Assembly: GCA_027596075.1 (NCBI GenBank)
Contig: JADGJC010000034.1
Span: forward strand, 62,001 to 126,000
DNA from: Rhizophlyctis rosea
Taxonomy: Eukaryota; Chytridiomycota; Chytridiomycetes; Rhizophlyctidales; Rhizophlyctidaceae
Reading direction: 5' to 3'
DNA length: 64,000 bases
Part shown: one piece after another, positions 11,370 through 22,856 of the stretch
Numbering within the stretch: the first letter of the stretch is position 1
Layout of the letters: each line of letters starts with the position of its first letter
Translations under genes and position numbers: made by a program
The notes under the pieces: model-generated
Databases searched by the model: none
The model's input: the letters and a program-made list of their open reading frames with translations, nothing else
Told to the model about the DNA's origin: nothing

Positions 11370-11650
11370 AGTTAAGTTAATGTCAAAATAGATTGATGTC
11401 AGGGCTGCAACAATCATACACCTAGTTGCGCCCGGCGAGATCACTCATCAACCACCTGTCAGTCGACGCGGATTCAGGAAAGCGGAAAAGATCAGATATC
11501 ATCGATAGATACAACACCTATTCAAACACAAGCAACGATACAAAAGGAAAAAAACTATATACATAAATCGCATCTCAATGCTAAGCGCGCGGCCCCATCC
11601 CACCATAGAAGAATCAATCATTCTTCCCTCCCTTGCCCCCTTTCCTTCCA

Positions 11651-12544
11651 TCACGCCCGTTCCTCCTCCCTCGCCTTATCCTTATCCTTCCCCCAAGGTA
11701 TCTTCGGCACCTCGATGCTCTTCAAACTGATGGAGTGCTTCTTCTTGTGATGGTGCAGAATATTGGCTTCCGAGCCTTGCTCGGCCATTTTCATCAATGT
11801 GTTGGGTTTGATGTGCTCATCTTCTGGTCGTGGGACGAATTTGATGTGTACGCGGACGAAACCTGCGGGACGGAGGTGGTGGTGCAGTTCGGAGTCTGGC
11901 GTGAGGTTGGGTGTTAGTCCAGGCACATGATCATGCTTTTCCCCTTTGTCCCGGCATGTGAACTCTTCGTAATCTCTTTCGTCTTGTATGAGCTGTTGAG
12001 CCGTACAAGCTGACCCATAACCAACGCGGCAGAATCATCAGAGTACCATCATGAGCATTTCCACCCTTTCCTTATTCTTCATTCCCAAGCGAATTGCTAC
12101 CAGACATCAACAACGCATGCGAAACCTCGACTCACCAACATCCACCTCTCCCTTCTCCACTACTCTCTCTTCCCTCAAATTGATCTTCGCCTTCCCAATC
12201 ACCTCCTCCTTATCATTCTCCCGATCGTACACAGCCACCTCCACGTAAGCTTTCGGCTGGTCCGACAAAGGTAAATTCACATCCCCATCCAGCAGCACCG
12301 AACTGCCCCCGTCCGTGCCTGCACGGACTGGGGTTTTGCGCCAGTCGATTTCGTCCAGGGAGACCTGTACAATCATGCACTTTCGTGAGCGACTTTTGTA
12401 AAGGAAAGACAAAGAGTAGCGATACGCTTTTGACGTGGCAGCACATACTCTCGCATAAGCCTCCTTCCGATAAAAGTGTTTATCGGATGGCGCGTGAGCG
12501 GACACGACTTTGATTTCCAGAGTGCCGATAGCGTCCGAGGGCAT
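11651..12544 (-). CDS. C2-domain protein
   Basis: Three exons: 12544 to ~12452, ~12365 to ~12140, and 12009-11651. The protein starts MPSDAIGTLEIKVVSAHAPSD, continues SLDEIDWRKTPV, YVEVAVYDREND and IGKAKINLRE, and then has a tail beginning QQLIQDERDYEEF and FVRVHIKFVPRPEDE. This is a single N-terminal C2 beta-sandwich, as in small fungal C2 proteins that bind Ca2+ and phospholipid. The loops show some acidic residues (DKHF, YDREND), but not a full five-aspartate set that I can confirm, so Ca2+ dependence is uncertain. The tail is basic and ends KDKAREEERA. No membrane segment. The partner and process are unknown. Confidence 0.75.
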
Positions 12545-13325
12545 TCTGCGCTTTGGTGAAGTCACCAAGTGTTTGATTCGTTTGGAGGTGAGCAGCTTTC
12601 GTGATTGTGGTTGGTGGAATGGTGGAAGAGTGGGTATTTTGGCACGGGCGCGTTGTCGAGACGAATGCTTTATGTGGCGAGGTGGTTGACTTTCGTGGGC
12701 TGTCAGATATAGGGGGAGGTAACGTATAGTTTGGAAGGTGAACCCACCTTGGGAGTTCTGAGGATTATGGGTTGAGCGGAACAAGAGCGGCGAAGTGTCA
12801 GGTCATGAAAGCATTGTTGGGACAGTGGGATCGTGGGATCGCGTGGTGTAGTTTTGGTGTGCAACATTGCGTAAGCAAGTGGACCCTGGGAGACCCTGAA
12901 GCGGGGCCTGTGCCGGTCAAACTTTAAAACGTTTCTGTTTACTGTAAACCTCATTTGAATGGAGGAATAGACATCATTTAATACGTTATGGACCATGGAT
13001 TGGGAGCACATACCGGCAGATGTTTTCTCTCCACATATCTATTTCGATGCAAGAAGCATCAAGAGTCAGCGACGGTTGGCGATGAGTACAGTGTTCACCA
13101 GCCCTAAGATCCTGCTTCTGTCACGGGAAACGGATCCATATTTGATCGGCTTAGTGAATTAGTAATGCTAAATTTCCAAGGACCCTGAGCGAGCATCTCA
13201 CCGTAAAGCTTCTCTTCCTCCTTCTGACAGCTGTCAAACAGTTCAAACCCACCGATAGTACCATTGCTCATAACTTTTCACATCATTCCCTCCCTTGCTA
13301 CTCTTTTTGGCCGCATTACTTCAAC
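12545..13325. other. Divergent intergenic region
   Basis: About 780 bases between the C2-protein gene (-) and the UBE2U-like gene (+). Overlapping ORFs on the minus strand lack motifs. No repeat or RNA gene seen. Confidence 0.5.
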
Positions 13326-14888
13326 ATGTCCACTGAGCTGCTCCAGACCTCCCTCTCCTCTCGAGCCGGCCTGCTCCTCCAGCGTGAGCTGTACCTATTC
13401 CACAAACATCCTCCATGGGTACGGATCTGGCATAAGACGTAACGGATGACACTAGTTCGACTGATGTACTTGTACAAAGTGCAGGGCATTACCATCGAGA
13501 TTCCTAATAACAACTTCTTTCATTGGCGAGCGACGATAAGTGGGCTGGAAGGAACGAGTTGGGAAGGTCAGTAACTCGACATCGCATGTGAATCACACTT
13601 CAATTCAGCTCTGATTGGGAATTCTTGATAAAGGCGGCCTCTTCAAACTGGAAATATACTTCCCTGAAGAATTCAACGAATGCCCGCCTGAGATTTACTT
13701 CACGACCGTGCCATTTCACCCAAATGGTAAGTAATCTGCATATGCCATCACAATGGCGTCTATCATTGACACGGGCATGAACAACAATGCTTGCAGTGGA
13801 CATGGCAACGGGCCGGCCCTGTGTCCCCTTTCTTGAAGATCCTGCCGAATGGGATGCAACCATATCTATACCATCGATATTAGTATATCTGCAGGTACGT
13901 TATCGGGTGCTAGTAGTGTCGAAGTCGGTTGACCGTAATTGACGTGTATCAACTCTGACAGACGCTATTGGCCAATCCAAATCTTGGCCAACCGACCAAC
14001 CTTGCAGCCACCGACATTTACATAAATTCTCCACGATTGTATGACCAGCTCGTGCAGGACTGCGTAGTAACGAGTGTCCGGATAGATGGTACAGCTCTGT
14101 TGTTGATGGATTCTCGTTATACATATGTCTAATTGCATGATACTACAGCTGGCCTACCGCCGTATGACGAAATCGAACCCACGGCACCGTCATCCCATAC
14201 ATCATCCTACTCCTCCATACCATTGCCTGAACCAGAACCAGATCCAGAACTGCCGCCGGCGGAACCACCCAAAACGAGAATGATGAAAATCTCATTTGAT
14301 GATTACTATGAGCGATGGAAAAAGGTTGCGACAAGTATACCTGGAGAGAGCGGTAAGGCATTTCGCGACTTCTCATATCTCCAGTCAGAGAACTCAATGA
14401 TTCGGCGTGCAGCTCTTGCAAAGGTAAACCCGAAAGATCCATTCGCACATCTTCGGACGCGATTATCAGAGTCCCAAGTGAGGGATATCATTCAACGGTA
14501 AGGGATTTACTCCCGTTGATTTTCAAGTGTAGCATAGGACTCAATACTCCATCACTATAGCCAACAAAACCTGTGGTTTGGCAAATTCCGCACACCCCAT
14601 CCTCCCAAGCCCCAACGATCTACTCCACCGCCCAATGTTCCACCATTACCCATTCGATCCACATCAACGGATCCATTGCAAGACTCCCGGTCTCGTACAG
14701 GCTCTCACATATCTATTGTACGGAGTGATATCGACCCAGATAAAGAGAACAGGAATGAGGAGGTGGATGAGGTGGTGGGTTGGGATGGGGAGACGAAGCC
14801 CTTAGGAGAGCCCCATGATGTTGAGGATTGGGAAAAGGAAGCTGACGATTTGGTAGATTGGAGTGCCAGTTTAGAGAATCTCACTTGA
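13326..14888 (+). CDS. UBE2U: UBE2U-like ubiquitin-conjugating enzyme E2
   Basis: Seven exons splice in frame from ATG 13326 to TGA 14886-14888. Exon junction phases are clean, for example TSWEG|GLFKLEIYF and HPN|VDMATG. The UBC fold shows SSRAGLLLQRELYLF, FHWRATISGLEGTSWEG, PPEIYFTTVPFHPNVD (HPN motif) and ATGRPCVPFLEDPAEW. The Cys in GRPC is the expected catalytic residue. After the core come ISFDDYYERWKKVATS and an acidic C-terminal block with WEKEADDLVDWSASL. To my knowledge the human UBE2U has matching elements after its UBC domain, which argues for orthology rather than a generic E2. Role: accepts ubiquitin from E1 and passes it on with an E3; specific substrates are unknown. Confidence 0.85.
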
Positions 14889-15373
14889 CAACCACTACAT
14901 TGCGAAATCTTATGTAGCACATGCTAGGAATCCCTCGTCTGCATTGGATATTACAATAGCATACGGATCCAAGAACGTTGGCCCCCGGGCTGTTGAATAT
15001 GCAGGCATCGATAGATCTGAATGTCCATTGTTCAGCGGCATCTCTATACAATTGAACACTGATGCATAGCTGTCCAAGCTCACAGGAGGGCGTTGTGGAT
15101 ATCTTGACAATGCACTTCCACAAAACAATCACAATGGGATTCAACAGAGCCAATATAAATCATCATTGTTCACTGGTAACAGCCACCATAACATCCTGAC
15201 CACACTAAGATATTTGAAATATGCACAACATGGTATATTATTCTCGCATCTTACAGTAGTTGGGGCTGCAAGACCGCTCCAATTCGCCTCCACCTACGCT
15301 ACCAGATATTCTCCCATCCCATGGAGGCCGCACTCTGATCTGCAGAACCTAAAAAGCTACCCTTCCTGACTAC
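14889..15373. other. Convergent intergenic region
   Basis: About 480 bases between the 3' ends of the UBE2U-like gene and the small gene on the minus strand. Short ORFs are present without support. Nothing else seen. Confidence 0.5.
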
Positions 15374-15673
15374 CTACGAATGCCTAGGCCATCCATGCTT
15401 GCTACTCGAATCCTTGTTATCAAAGCCAGAGTTCGACTGCAACTTATGATCCTCCAAGGAGGCGTGGTGGGAGTCGGCCTTACGGGCAATCTCTCCGGCG
15501 GGCTTGGAGCGCCCGAACTCTGCGAACCGAGCTACAGCGGGATCACGTTGGGAGAAGGTATAGCTTTCTTCGGAGGAGTGCGGGTTGTGGAAGTCTTGCG
15601 GGTGGGAGACGGCTGCACTTGGGGGTGCGGGGTATGCGTGTTCGGCGTCGCGTTGGCGGGAGCGTTGTGACAT
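15374..15673 (-). CDS. Small hydrophilic protein, 99 residues, unknown
   Basis: Single-exon ORF starting MSQRSRQRDAEHAYPAP and ending SSSKHGWPRHS. It is rich in Ser, His, Arg, Asp and Lys and has no hydrophobic segment, so it is probably disordered. Fungal stress- or sporulation-induced proteins often look like this, but I recognise no family motif. A well-formed TATAAATA element lies 134 bases upstream of the ATG on the same strand, which supports a real, possibly inducible, gene. Antisense ORFs here look less protein-like. Confidence 0.55.
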   Translation of the reverse strand: MSQRSRQRDAEHAYPAPPSAAVSHPQDFHNPHSSEESYTFSQRDPAVARFAEFGRSKPAGEIARKADSHHASLEDHKLQSNSGFDNKDSSSKHGWPRHS

Positions 15674-15806
15674 TTTGGTGTGGTGGAAGGTTGTTTATTG
15701 GCTGGTTTTGCGGTTTGGTAACGAGCGTTTGATGATTTGGTCTAACTTGTGAGTTGTATGTTGTGTTGAGATGTATTCTCTAAAGGGAAAAGGAACACTG
15801 GCATGC

Positions 15807-15814
15807 TATTTATA
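15807..15814 (-). promoter_or_regulatory. TATA box (TATAAATA)
   Basis: TATAAATA on the minus strand, 134 bases upstream of the ATG of the 99-residue ORF. It matches the TATA consensus closely, which in fungi tends to mark regulated genes. Confidence 0.5.
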
Positions 15815-16758
15815 CATTCCGGTTGGACCAGATGAGAGCGTTACCCAAACATGATCGTAAATCTCCACCGGATCGCACCATAAGAGCAATGACGGCATAA
15901 TCTAAGCAGTAGCCGGCTCCATGCAGCACTTGGTGCATCATGTGTGTAGGGGGCTTGCTTGCGTCTTCCTATGCAAATTAGGATGTTGCCCATGGTCTTG
16001 TGACATTCCGTCAATGGCTGGGCGACAGTCGCGAATGTTTACATGATCGCATTCGCCAGGGTCTTACAAGGAAAATGTCATAATCCAGAGACGCGTTACG
16101 GGTCCATTACGGGTGAGGAGGATTCTATGTGCCACCGCCACCGGCTTGTCTGATAAGAATGAGCTCTCCCTTTTTCTTCCCACCCGCACATCTTACCGGA
16201 TTTGTCCACATGCAACCATTCTTTCAGCGTGCCTTACAAACGAGCATGACCAGGAGAGTGAAATTATCGTAGGTTTTTGGGTCATGGATGCTTCATCTCT
16301 CGGGTGCCGGTCTTTCAATTACATTGGACCTCATGAGATTTGTCCATAGTTGTCGCCACCAAGGAATTTGGTCGCTTCTCATGAATGATTAACAGGGAAC
16401 TCAGCTGGCGCAACGCGGGAGGTGATAGCGAGGAGTGGTAACTTGTCAGCGACAATGCATCACCCTTAGCTTTCGCATCCCGGTGAAGGAAGTTCGACTG
16501 GTTATCAATTGTATACCTCCGAGTTATTGGTGATTGCCGAGACTGTACCGACTGTACCGTGCCTGATAATAGCATCGAATCGCTCGCAAGAGGTCAATAA
16601 GCACCTCACTACCAAAGAAAGCCATATCAAGATTGATGCCCATGTAACGTATTGCTGACTTCAATGTCAAACACAACTCCAGTATTATCACAAAATGCAC
16701 CACCAAAACCAAAAGAAACTTATATACATAAAAAAACAGTGCCCCACCATCTCCCCCT
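15815..16758. other. Gene-poor region
   Basis: About 940 bases between the promoter of the small gene and the 3' end of the cyclic-nucleotide-binding gene. Minus-strand ORFs at 16315-16575 and 16524-16781 have no recognisable content. Confidence 0.45.
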
Positions 16759-18860
16759 CTACTGCTGTACATCAACTCCATCCAACGACCCTTTCAAATC
16801 CTCCTCATCCTCCGAATCACACTCCTCCTCCTGACAGTCCTCCTCCTCCACCATCCCAATCCCAGGCGCCGGAACAAACTCCAACCTGCTCTTCGTTCTC
16901 CGCTTAGCCTGTACTTCCCGCATGCGAGCCTGGACAACTTTGCGGAACCGTGTGGCGATGAGTGGGAAATCTTTCAAGACGGTGGATAAGTCAGCGCGGC
17001 AGAGAATCATGCAATAGCAGTTTTGGGATGCACGGACTGAGGCTGTGCGGGGGATGTCGTAGAGAACGCCTAGTTCGCCTGTTTATCATTGGGAAATGGA
17101 GTGGTTAGGGTTAAATATGTCGTCAACAAAGCTAGAGGAAATACATACCAAAGAAACTCCCTTTGTCAATCACGTTATAACATCTTTGCAAATCTCCACT
17201 CAAAACTTCCACCCGTCCCTTAACCAAGAAGTACATTTCTCTTCCCACATCGTTCTTCCGAATGATCATCTCATCCTTCAAAAACACTTTCGGTGCCATT
17301 AACTTCCTCAGCCGTTGTTCAAATGCTGGGTATTCTCTTGCCACACCGGCAACATGTGGTGCTGCAGGAGCTGGAGCGCCGTCCGCGGCGGAGGGGATGA
17401 GAGCGGATGTCGGGATGGAAGATGAATGGGATTTGGATGGTGGTGATGTCATGAACGCAAAGTCGGGGAGGGGGTGGTTTGTGTCGGCGGATGTGAGGGA
17501 GTGGGCAGGTCGGAGTGCTTCGGCTGGGGTGAGGATTGTGCTTTGGGCTTCGGAGGGAACGGAGGACCGGCGTCGGAACATTGAGGCTTGGGAGTTTAGG
17601 TCTAATGCTGAATCTGTATATTGTGATGTGTGAGGCGTCAGAATCACAGGTATGAGAACTTCACAAAACATCGAACTAACCATCAAGTGTTTGAGGCGGC
17701 GATGGCGTCTTTGGCATATAATCTCTTTGCATTCTGCCTCCAAAAGACTCTGCCCGTTTCCTTCTTGGCATGGAGGCCGAAGGAGTCGCCAATGTGGGTG
17801 ATCCTGGTTCAGGTTGCGGACAACTGGACGGTACAAGAAATCGATTCTGATACGCAGGTGTAGCGGAAAGCGGTAGCCCCGCACCTCCTTCGGGAGTTAA
17901 GGATGGGATGATGACGCCAAACGCAACCAGTGTTGTCAGTTCGTCCATTCGCCGCTTTTGCAATTCGGTGTCGGCGGCGGCGACGGGTGTTATGGGTATC
18001 TCTGTGATGTGAATTGCGGGTATTTCGTAACATTGAAGTGCTGTATTGGCCGATGCTTCCGGTGTGCAGGGTTGTTGTGTTGATGTTTGTGCGGTTGATA
18101 ATGGTGATGTTGTTGCTGTTGTTGCGGCTGCAGCTGAACCTCTGCTGGATGTTGGAGCTGGCGGTTCGCGGGATTCCTGTACAGGAGTCAAGCTCTTCCG
18201 TCTACCATACTCTACACCCTCCCCATTTGGACCCCTTTCGCCATTTCCGTTGTTCTCCTTCAAGGATGGTCTTCTCAGTGAACCCCTATCAAAACCCGTA
18301 GACGAGGATTTCGCAACGGATACCTCCTTCTCACCGCTCCCGTTGCCATTGGTCCTATCTAGCGACGATCGCCTTAACGAACGATTATCAAATCCCTGGG
18401 AGGCCGACTTTACGAACGACCTTCCACCGTTCCGAACCCCATTGTCAGCAACAACATCCCCGGTTGAATCCCCAACCTTGGTCACCATCCCACTCGTCAT
18501 GGCACTCGCAACACTCGCCCCTGAACTCCTCCTGGAACTGGTGTAGGGCTGTAACGTCCTCGCACTACTAGAAGCATGCGGCAAGCTCTTTGACCGTTCC
18601 ATGAAGGGCTCATTTCCTTCTGCCCGCCCCTGGTCCCCGCTTCTCCTCCTTCCCTTCGGTTGATGGTCTCCCTCAAATGCAAACGACTTCCGCCCTAATT
18701 CTCCATCTTGACTGCCATGCCTATGTTTGTTTGTTGCCGGAAGCGAAAGCTGACGTCGCCATCCTCCTGACTTGCTCTTTGTAGAACCGAGAACCTCCGA
18801 GTCTGAAGAGTCGTTTCCCCCCAGATCGTATCGGTGATGACGCGACTGCGCTTTCCCCAT
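16759..18860 (-). CDS. Cyclic nucleotide-binding domain protein with long disordered N-terminus and possible myristoylation
   Basis: Three exons, the first ending LDG at ~17682, the second from ~17618 to ~17146, the third to TAG at 16759. The ATG at 18858-18860 gives MGKAQSRHH. Residues ~1-530 are Ser/Arg-rich and low complexity. The C-terminal part is one cNMP-binding domain: FLKDEMIIRKNDVGREMYFL, VKGRVEVLSGD, and a phosphate-binding cassette FGELGVLYDIPRTASVRA with the FGE and RTA signature, then an acidic tail (EEEDCQEEECDSEDEEDL). The cassette most resembles that of HCN/CNG channels, yet no channel membrane segments are present. The MGxxxS start fits the N-myristoylation consensus (inference). 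Candidate role: cAMP or cGMP effector outside the PKA regulatory family, since no dimerisation/docking domain or inhibitor site is evident. Confidence 0.85.
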
Positions 18861-19249
18861 CCGAGCCAAAAAGCGTCCGAGCGTCGGATTAGGGTATTGG
18901 TGTTGCTAGTGTTGCCTTCTTCGACAGTGGAAAGAAAAATTGTAAGTTAGGAGAGAGGACAGTGCCAAGACAAGAACATAGCAAGACGGTTCAACGGGTG
19001 CAACTGGGTCCGTTGCTCCGTAATTTCCGGGGAAGTTCCGTTCAGCTCATGGACGCCTCACATTTCGATGAGTGGATCCATGGCCAACGGTTGTTGTATG
19101 GAAAATTTACGATCTCAATATGCGTAAACATATCGCATACTCCGAAACCTGGGTAGGGTGGTTTACATCAATAGCCATCATTCTAGAAGATCCATCATCG
19201 CGCGTACATCAATAGAGTGTCGGTTAGATCACTTTAGATCATGTGCATT
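18861..19249. other. Upstream region of the cyclic-nucleotide-binding gene
   Basis: Presumed promoter of the minus-strand gene. No clear ORF with splice support and no repeat seen. Confidence 0.4.
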
Positions 19250-19677
19250 CATCAGGCGAGTCCCTCGGAGTTCTCGGTCAAGACAACAAAACCAACATAG
19301 AGCCACCATTCATATATTGCTTCCAAGCAGCATAATCCTCTGTCCGAGGACCCTGAAATTCTGCTCAGTTTCGGAGGTTGGCAATAAGACGCGATCCGAA
19401 TTCCCGTTTCTGCAGTGTGTTGACGCTCTCAAGTTTGAGCCACCCATAGTTGCGAGGCTTGGCGAGTTGCTCAAGGAGGAGATACGGAATATGTCAATCT
19501 CAATCCAGGTGATCCAGCACAAACGTTCTTGAAAGTTCTTATTCTTGGCCGTGTCTTCTATCAGGACGAACTTTCTGAACAAGAACTCAAAAAGCTTGAA
19601 TCCCTCGTCGATGACGGAGATTGGGTCGTCGAAGTCCCAGATGAGACCCCAGCATTGGTGTGTCAGGGACACTAGTC
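19250..19677 (+). pseudogene. Probable gene remnant with frame breaks
   Basis: Protein-like segments occur in different frames on the plus strand: ESLGVLGQDNKTNIEPPF then FIYCFQAA; HNPLSEDPEILLSFG; and a last piece from ~19440 to TAG 19677 containing EAWRVAQGGDTEYVNL, LKVLILGRVFYQDEL and LVDDGDWVVEVPDETPAL. The last two could be joined by a 63-base intron (GTTGGC...TTTGAG). The first two are offset by one base with no usable splice site, and no start codon is found. I recognise no family. It may be a decayed gene, a sequencing error, or the 3' exons of an unrecognised gene. Confidence 0.35.
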
Positions 19678-19816
19678 AATGTGTGATGTCACATCACGCA
19701 GCAGCAGCCTTGATAGCCCCTACCACATAGCACAATATATATTACAAAATAATTACAGTGACAGAAAATGTACAAATAGTGTATCTTTGGTATCGATGCC
19801 CATGCTCCACACCGTT

Positions 19817-21007
19817 TCAGAAAAAGTCCAGGCGTCTGGCAACAGAAGTGATGGGGATGGAGGTAGTAATGCGGCTGGAGTCACTTTTTTGATGACAGCT
19901 TTTCTCCGTTTGTAACCGCGCGAACGTGGGAGCTGCATCGCGCGTGAAGACATCAGAGCACGCAGCTGAACAGAACCTTTATGGAAATGTATGGGAATCA
20001 TGCCAGTTACAACAGACCTTTTGAAAAAAGAACGAACCTGCATTTGTAGGGTATCATTTCGTCAGTGGGACCGTCTGCCCACCACGCCATCGCCGATGCA
20101 GGTTCTACCGCGAAGGGGGACGAGCATTGAGTGCAGCGGTTAGCCCATATCCCCGTCAAATGGACGGAACATCTTAGCAAGATTTCATACAATTCCCCGC
20201 TTCTTGACGACTTTTGGGCAGCTCGCACACTGAGCTCCATCAGACTGAGTACAGGTGATCGCGACAAGATTTCGATGGGTGTATTCGACTGGTCCGAAGC
20301 GGTCGGTGGTGGCCGTCTCCACGGATTCCCAGTCTTTTGAAAGTTGCGGAGTTTTGGCAATTGCAGTATTTCTATTGGTAGGAAAGCCTGTTGCACAATT
20401 AATTAGATATTCAAGTTGAAATTGAGCGACAGGCGACTGTTTGCAAAGGTTTACCAATTCATTGTTAGCAATGTTCAACTCTTCAAGCTTTTGAAGGTGG
20501 ATAATCTCAGGCGGCAACGATTCTAACCTGTTATCTCCTGTACATCGGTTGAACGGTCAACTCAGTCCAAACGCGTTGGAAGTCAGTGAACGTATCCCCT
20601 ACGATACATACGCAAAGAAAGGACGGTAAGGTTTCTCAAAGTCAGAAAGAAGGTGACAGGCAGACTCGTTAAGAGGTTTCCGTTCAGAAAGAGTTGTAGG
20701 TCGGAAGTTATCCGCCGATTTGGTGATGTGACAAGGTGTTGGAGCGCATAGACTTCTTCGCTGATGTGCTCGATTTTCGAGTTGCTGAAATTTCAAATCA
20801 ATAAATGAATTCAGGCAGAAGACACAGTTGAGGATTGTACCTCAAATCGACAACTGGGTTGTTTCCTTTCTCAAAACACTCGTCGATCGTGGCTTTGACA
20901 ATATCGGCGACTTCCTCAGGAGACCTCGATGGAAATTTTTCGTAAAAAATGGACCCGCTGGGTAAAGTGTGTCGCAGCGGGGAAGTGGTGAGAGTGCGAG
21001 TTGCCAT
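19817..21007 (-). CDS. Leucine-rich repeat protein with C-terminal Cys-rich (zinc-type) motif
   Basis: About six exons from ATG 21005-21007 to TGA 19817-19819. The N-terminus MATRTLTTSPLRHTLPSG leads to VADIVKATIDECFEKGNN. LRR blocks follow (LQLFLNGNLLTSLPVTFF, LESLPPEIIHLQKLEEL, FLPIEILQLPKLRNF). After a spacer with LSRSPVLSLMELSVRAA comes a CTQCSSPF...CRFCSAACSD block, where Cys pairs look like zinc ligands. The last intron (61 bases, GTTCGT...ATAAAG) was chosen because it joins KCR|FCSAACSD in frame; without it the reading ends early in SKGLL. Fungal LRR proteins with a CxxC...CxxxC tail are known but poorly characterised; function unknown. Confidence 0.75.
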
Positions 21008-21677
21008 CTTTTACACTATTTTTCAAAACGCAAAATTTACAGGAACAAACTTGGAAAAAAAGAAAAAAAGACACAAGGAAAAATCAAGCTACGTGAAGTA
21101 TGGCTTTCCTCTGATCGAGGTGTAAGCGCTCAATAGTGCTGAAAAGAACGACAAATACTACAGTGAGTTATGGTGGGAGACGACGTTTCACCTGTCCATC
21201 CGTGCTACACTATCGTTCGCTTAACGCTATGATTTGTGATCCCTTTCGATCCTATCCCCGTGTTCCCCTCGCCCCCTCACTGGAGGACTATTGATTACTT
21301 TTTTGCAGACAACCGCTATTTCCTCCCGTCTTGCGATGGTTTCCACGCGCAATGTGTAAAGTTTGGATTGGTTGCGAACTTGTGGGGGGAGTTGTGTGGT
21401 GGTGGCTGTTGATAAGGCGGATGGTTGTGGGTGGTGGCTCGCTAAGCCGGAAAGCCACACTTGCGGTTGGGGCTCTCGCTGGGGCTTGCCGCTCTCCCTT
21501 GACTTGCTTGGCACATTTCGCGTCGTCTTAAGCTCATTCTGCAAACATCTTGGTCTGACACGCAACCTACACAGTCACTATTCAACTACGTTCCAGGAAA
21601 ACATAGGTAGTAGTTATGCTTCCCGCACGTAGTGAGTGTGCAGATAGGGCCACATGTACTCCCTTTGTTAGAATGGA
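21008..21677. other. Divergent intergenic region
   Basis: About 670 bases between the LRR gene (-) and the CACUL1-like gene (+). An A-rich tract lies at 21054-21085. No gene supported. Confidence 0.5.
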
Positions 21678-22647
21678 ATGATTAACACGAAGCTTCCAAC
21701 CCAAGGCGATAATGCAGACCTCTATTTTGACACAAATTGGCCTCGTCTGGAAAGTCTTGTCTTGACTGTCTTGCGACCTGATCAGCAAGCTCGGACACCT
21801 TTGGCTTCGTTCAGTCATGAAGAACTATACAGGTACATACAATGCCACTGTCTAGCGGAAGGTCAACCAGCACGGTCTGCGGTGCTGAAACTTCACATGC
21901 CCCAGAATCATATATCAAATCTGCTGGCATGGCTTGCAACAGCGGCTATATCAAATTCTCCTGACAACTTTCATGACGGAAATAGCCGACCAGCAGGCTT
22001 TGTGCTTAGCTGTGGAGGATCCTATCATCTGGCTGCAGACGATGGGAGAGCTGATGAGAAATCATAGCAAAATGACAGAGGTCATCCGAGACCTGTTTGC
22101 GTTCTTGGTATGCGAGATTGCCGACACCCATGACTTGCATGGCATTCATGAATCTTCTTCCCCGACTGTCACCTCTTGAAGGACAAGTGCTACGTAAAAC
22201 CAGAGCGGAACAGTGACCTCCTAACCGATCTCAGGAGATCTATTCAGCTTCACATGATCAGTCCGTCCGAGGTTCGATTCTTCGAGACATTCCGGATGAT
22301 CTACAATGGCACAATGGCCGTCGATCCCATATGGATGGAAAAAGTTCTATCGTCGATGATGACAATACAACCGGGTACATTTGTTACCATCACTGTCTTT
22401 CATACCACTTCATCTGATACGTGACACAGATTGCATATACATGAACCCCGCACTTTTCAAAACCTTCCAAAACTCTCTTCCAACCGATGATCCCGGCGTC
22501 CAAGCCCGATTCACACAACTGGAAACGCGATTCGAACTGCAACATTTGCAGAACACGGTTCTGGTTGGCAACATGGAGCTGAAAAGGGATGCACATGTGG
22601 CTGGCGTAATTGATCAGTCGGGTCCGAAACGAGTGCATGAAGGATAG
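21678..22647 (+). CDS. CACUL1-like cullin-domain protein
   Basis: Four exons. Exon 1 is 21678 to ~21831 (MINTKLPTQGDNADLYF, then WPRLESLVL and FSHEELYR). It joins across a GTACAT...CCCCAG intron to IIYQICWHGLQQRLYQILL, then IRDLFAFL|DKCYVKPERN, RRSIQLHMISPSEVRFFE, MTIQP|DCIYMNPALFK and KRVHEG*. The cullin N-terminal signature is clear: W-RL, SFEELYR-like, and FLDKCYV matching the cullin LDRFYV block. The protein is only ~275 residues and lacks the cullin homology/RBX1-binding and neddylation domains, as in CACUL1, a CDK2-associated protein in animals. Cullin-type fold is firm; the CACUL1 name is the best fit but not proven. Confidence 0.65.
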
Positions 22648-22856
22648 AGTGGATGAATGAAGTGGATCTTTCAACTACACTCGATATGAAAACAGTCACA
22701 AAGGTATACCGTAAAGTAGTCAAGCATGAAAACTTGTATATAGATATGTCGCATACCCATAAATCAGTCATTTTTGTTGCTATATTGATATTTCGCATCT
22801 GCAAACTCATTGGGTCAGGAAAAGTGGACGGTTTTTTATTGTGAGTTGTATCCAAA

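Noticed and set aside
22262..22276. GGTTCGATTC resembling a tRNA B-box
   Set aside because: It lies in a coding exon of the CACUL1-like gene (SEVRFFE), with no T-stem pairing and no A-box.
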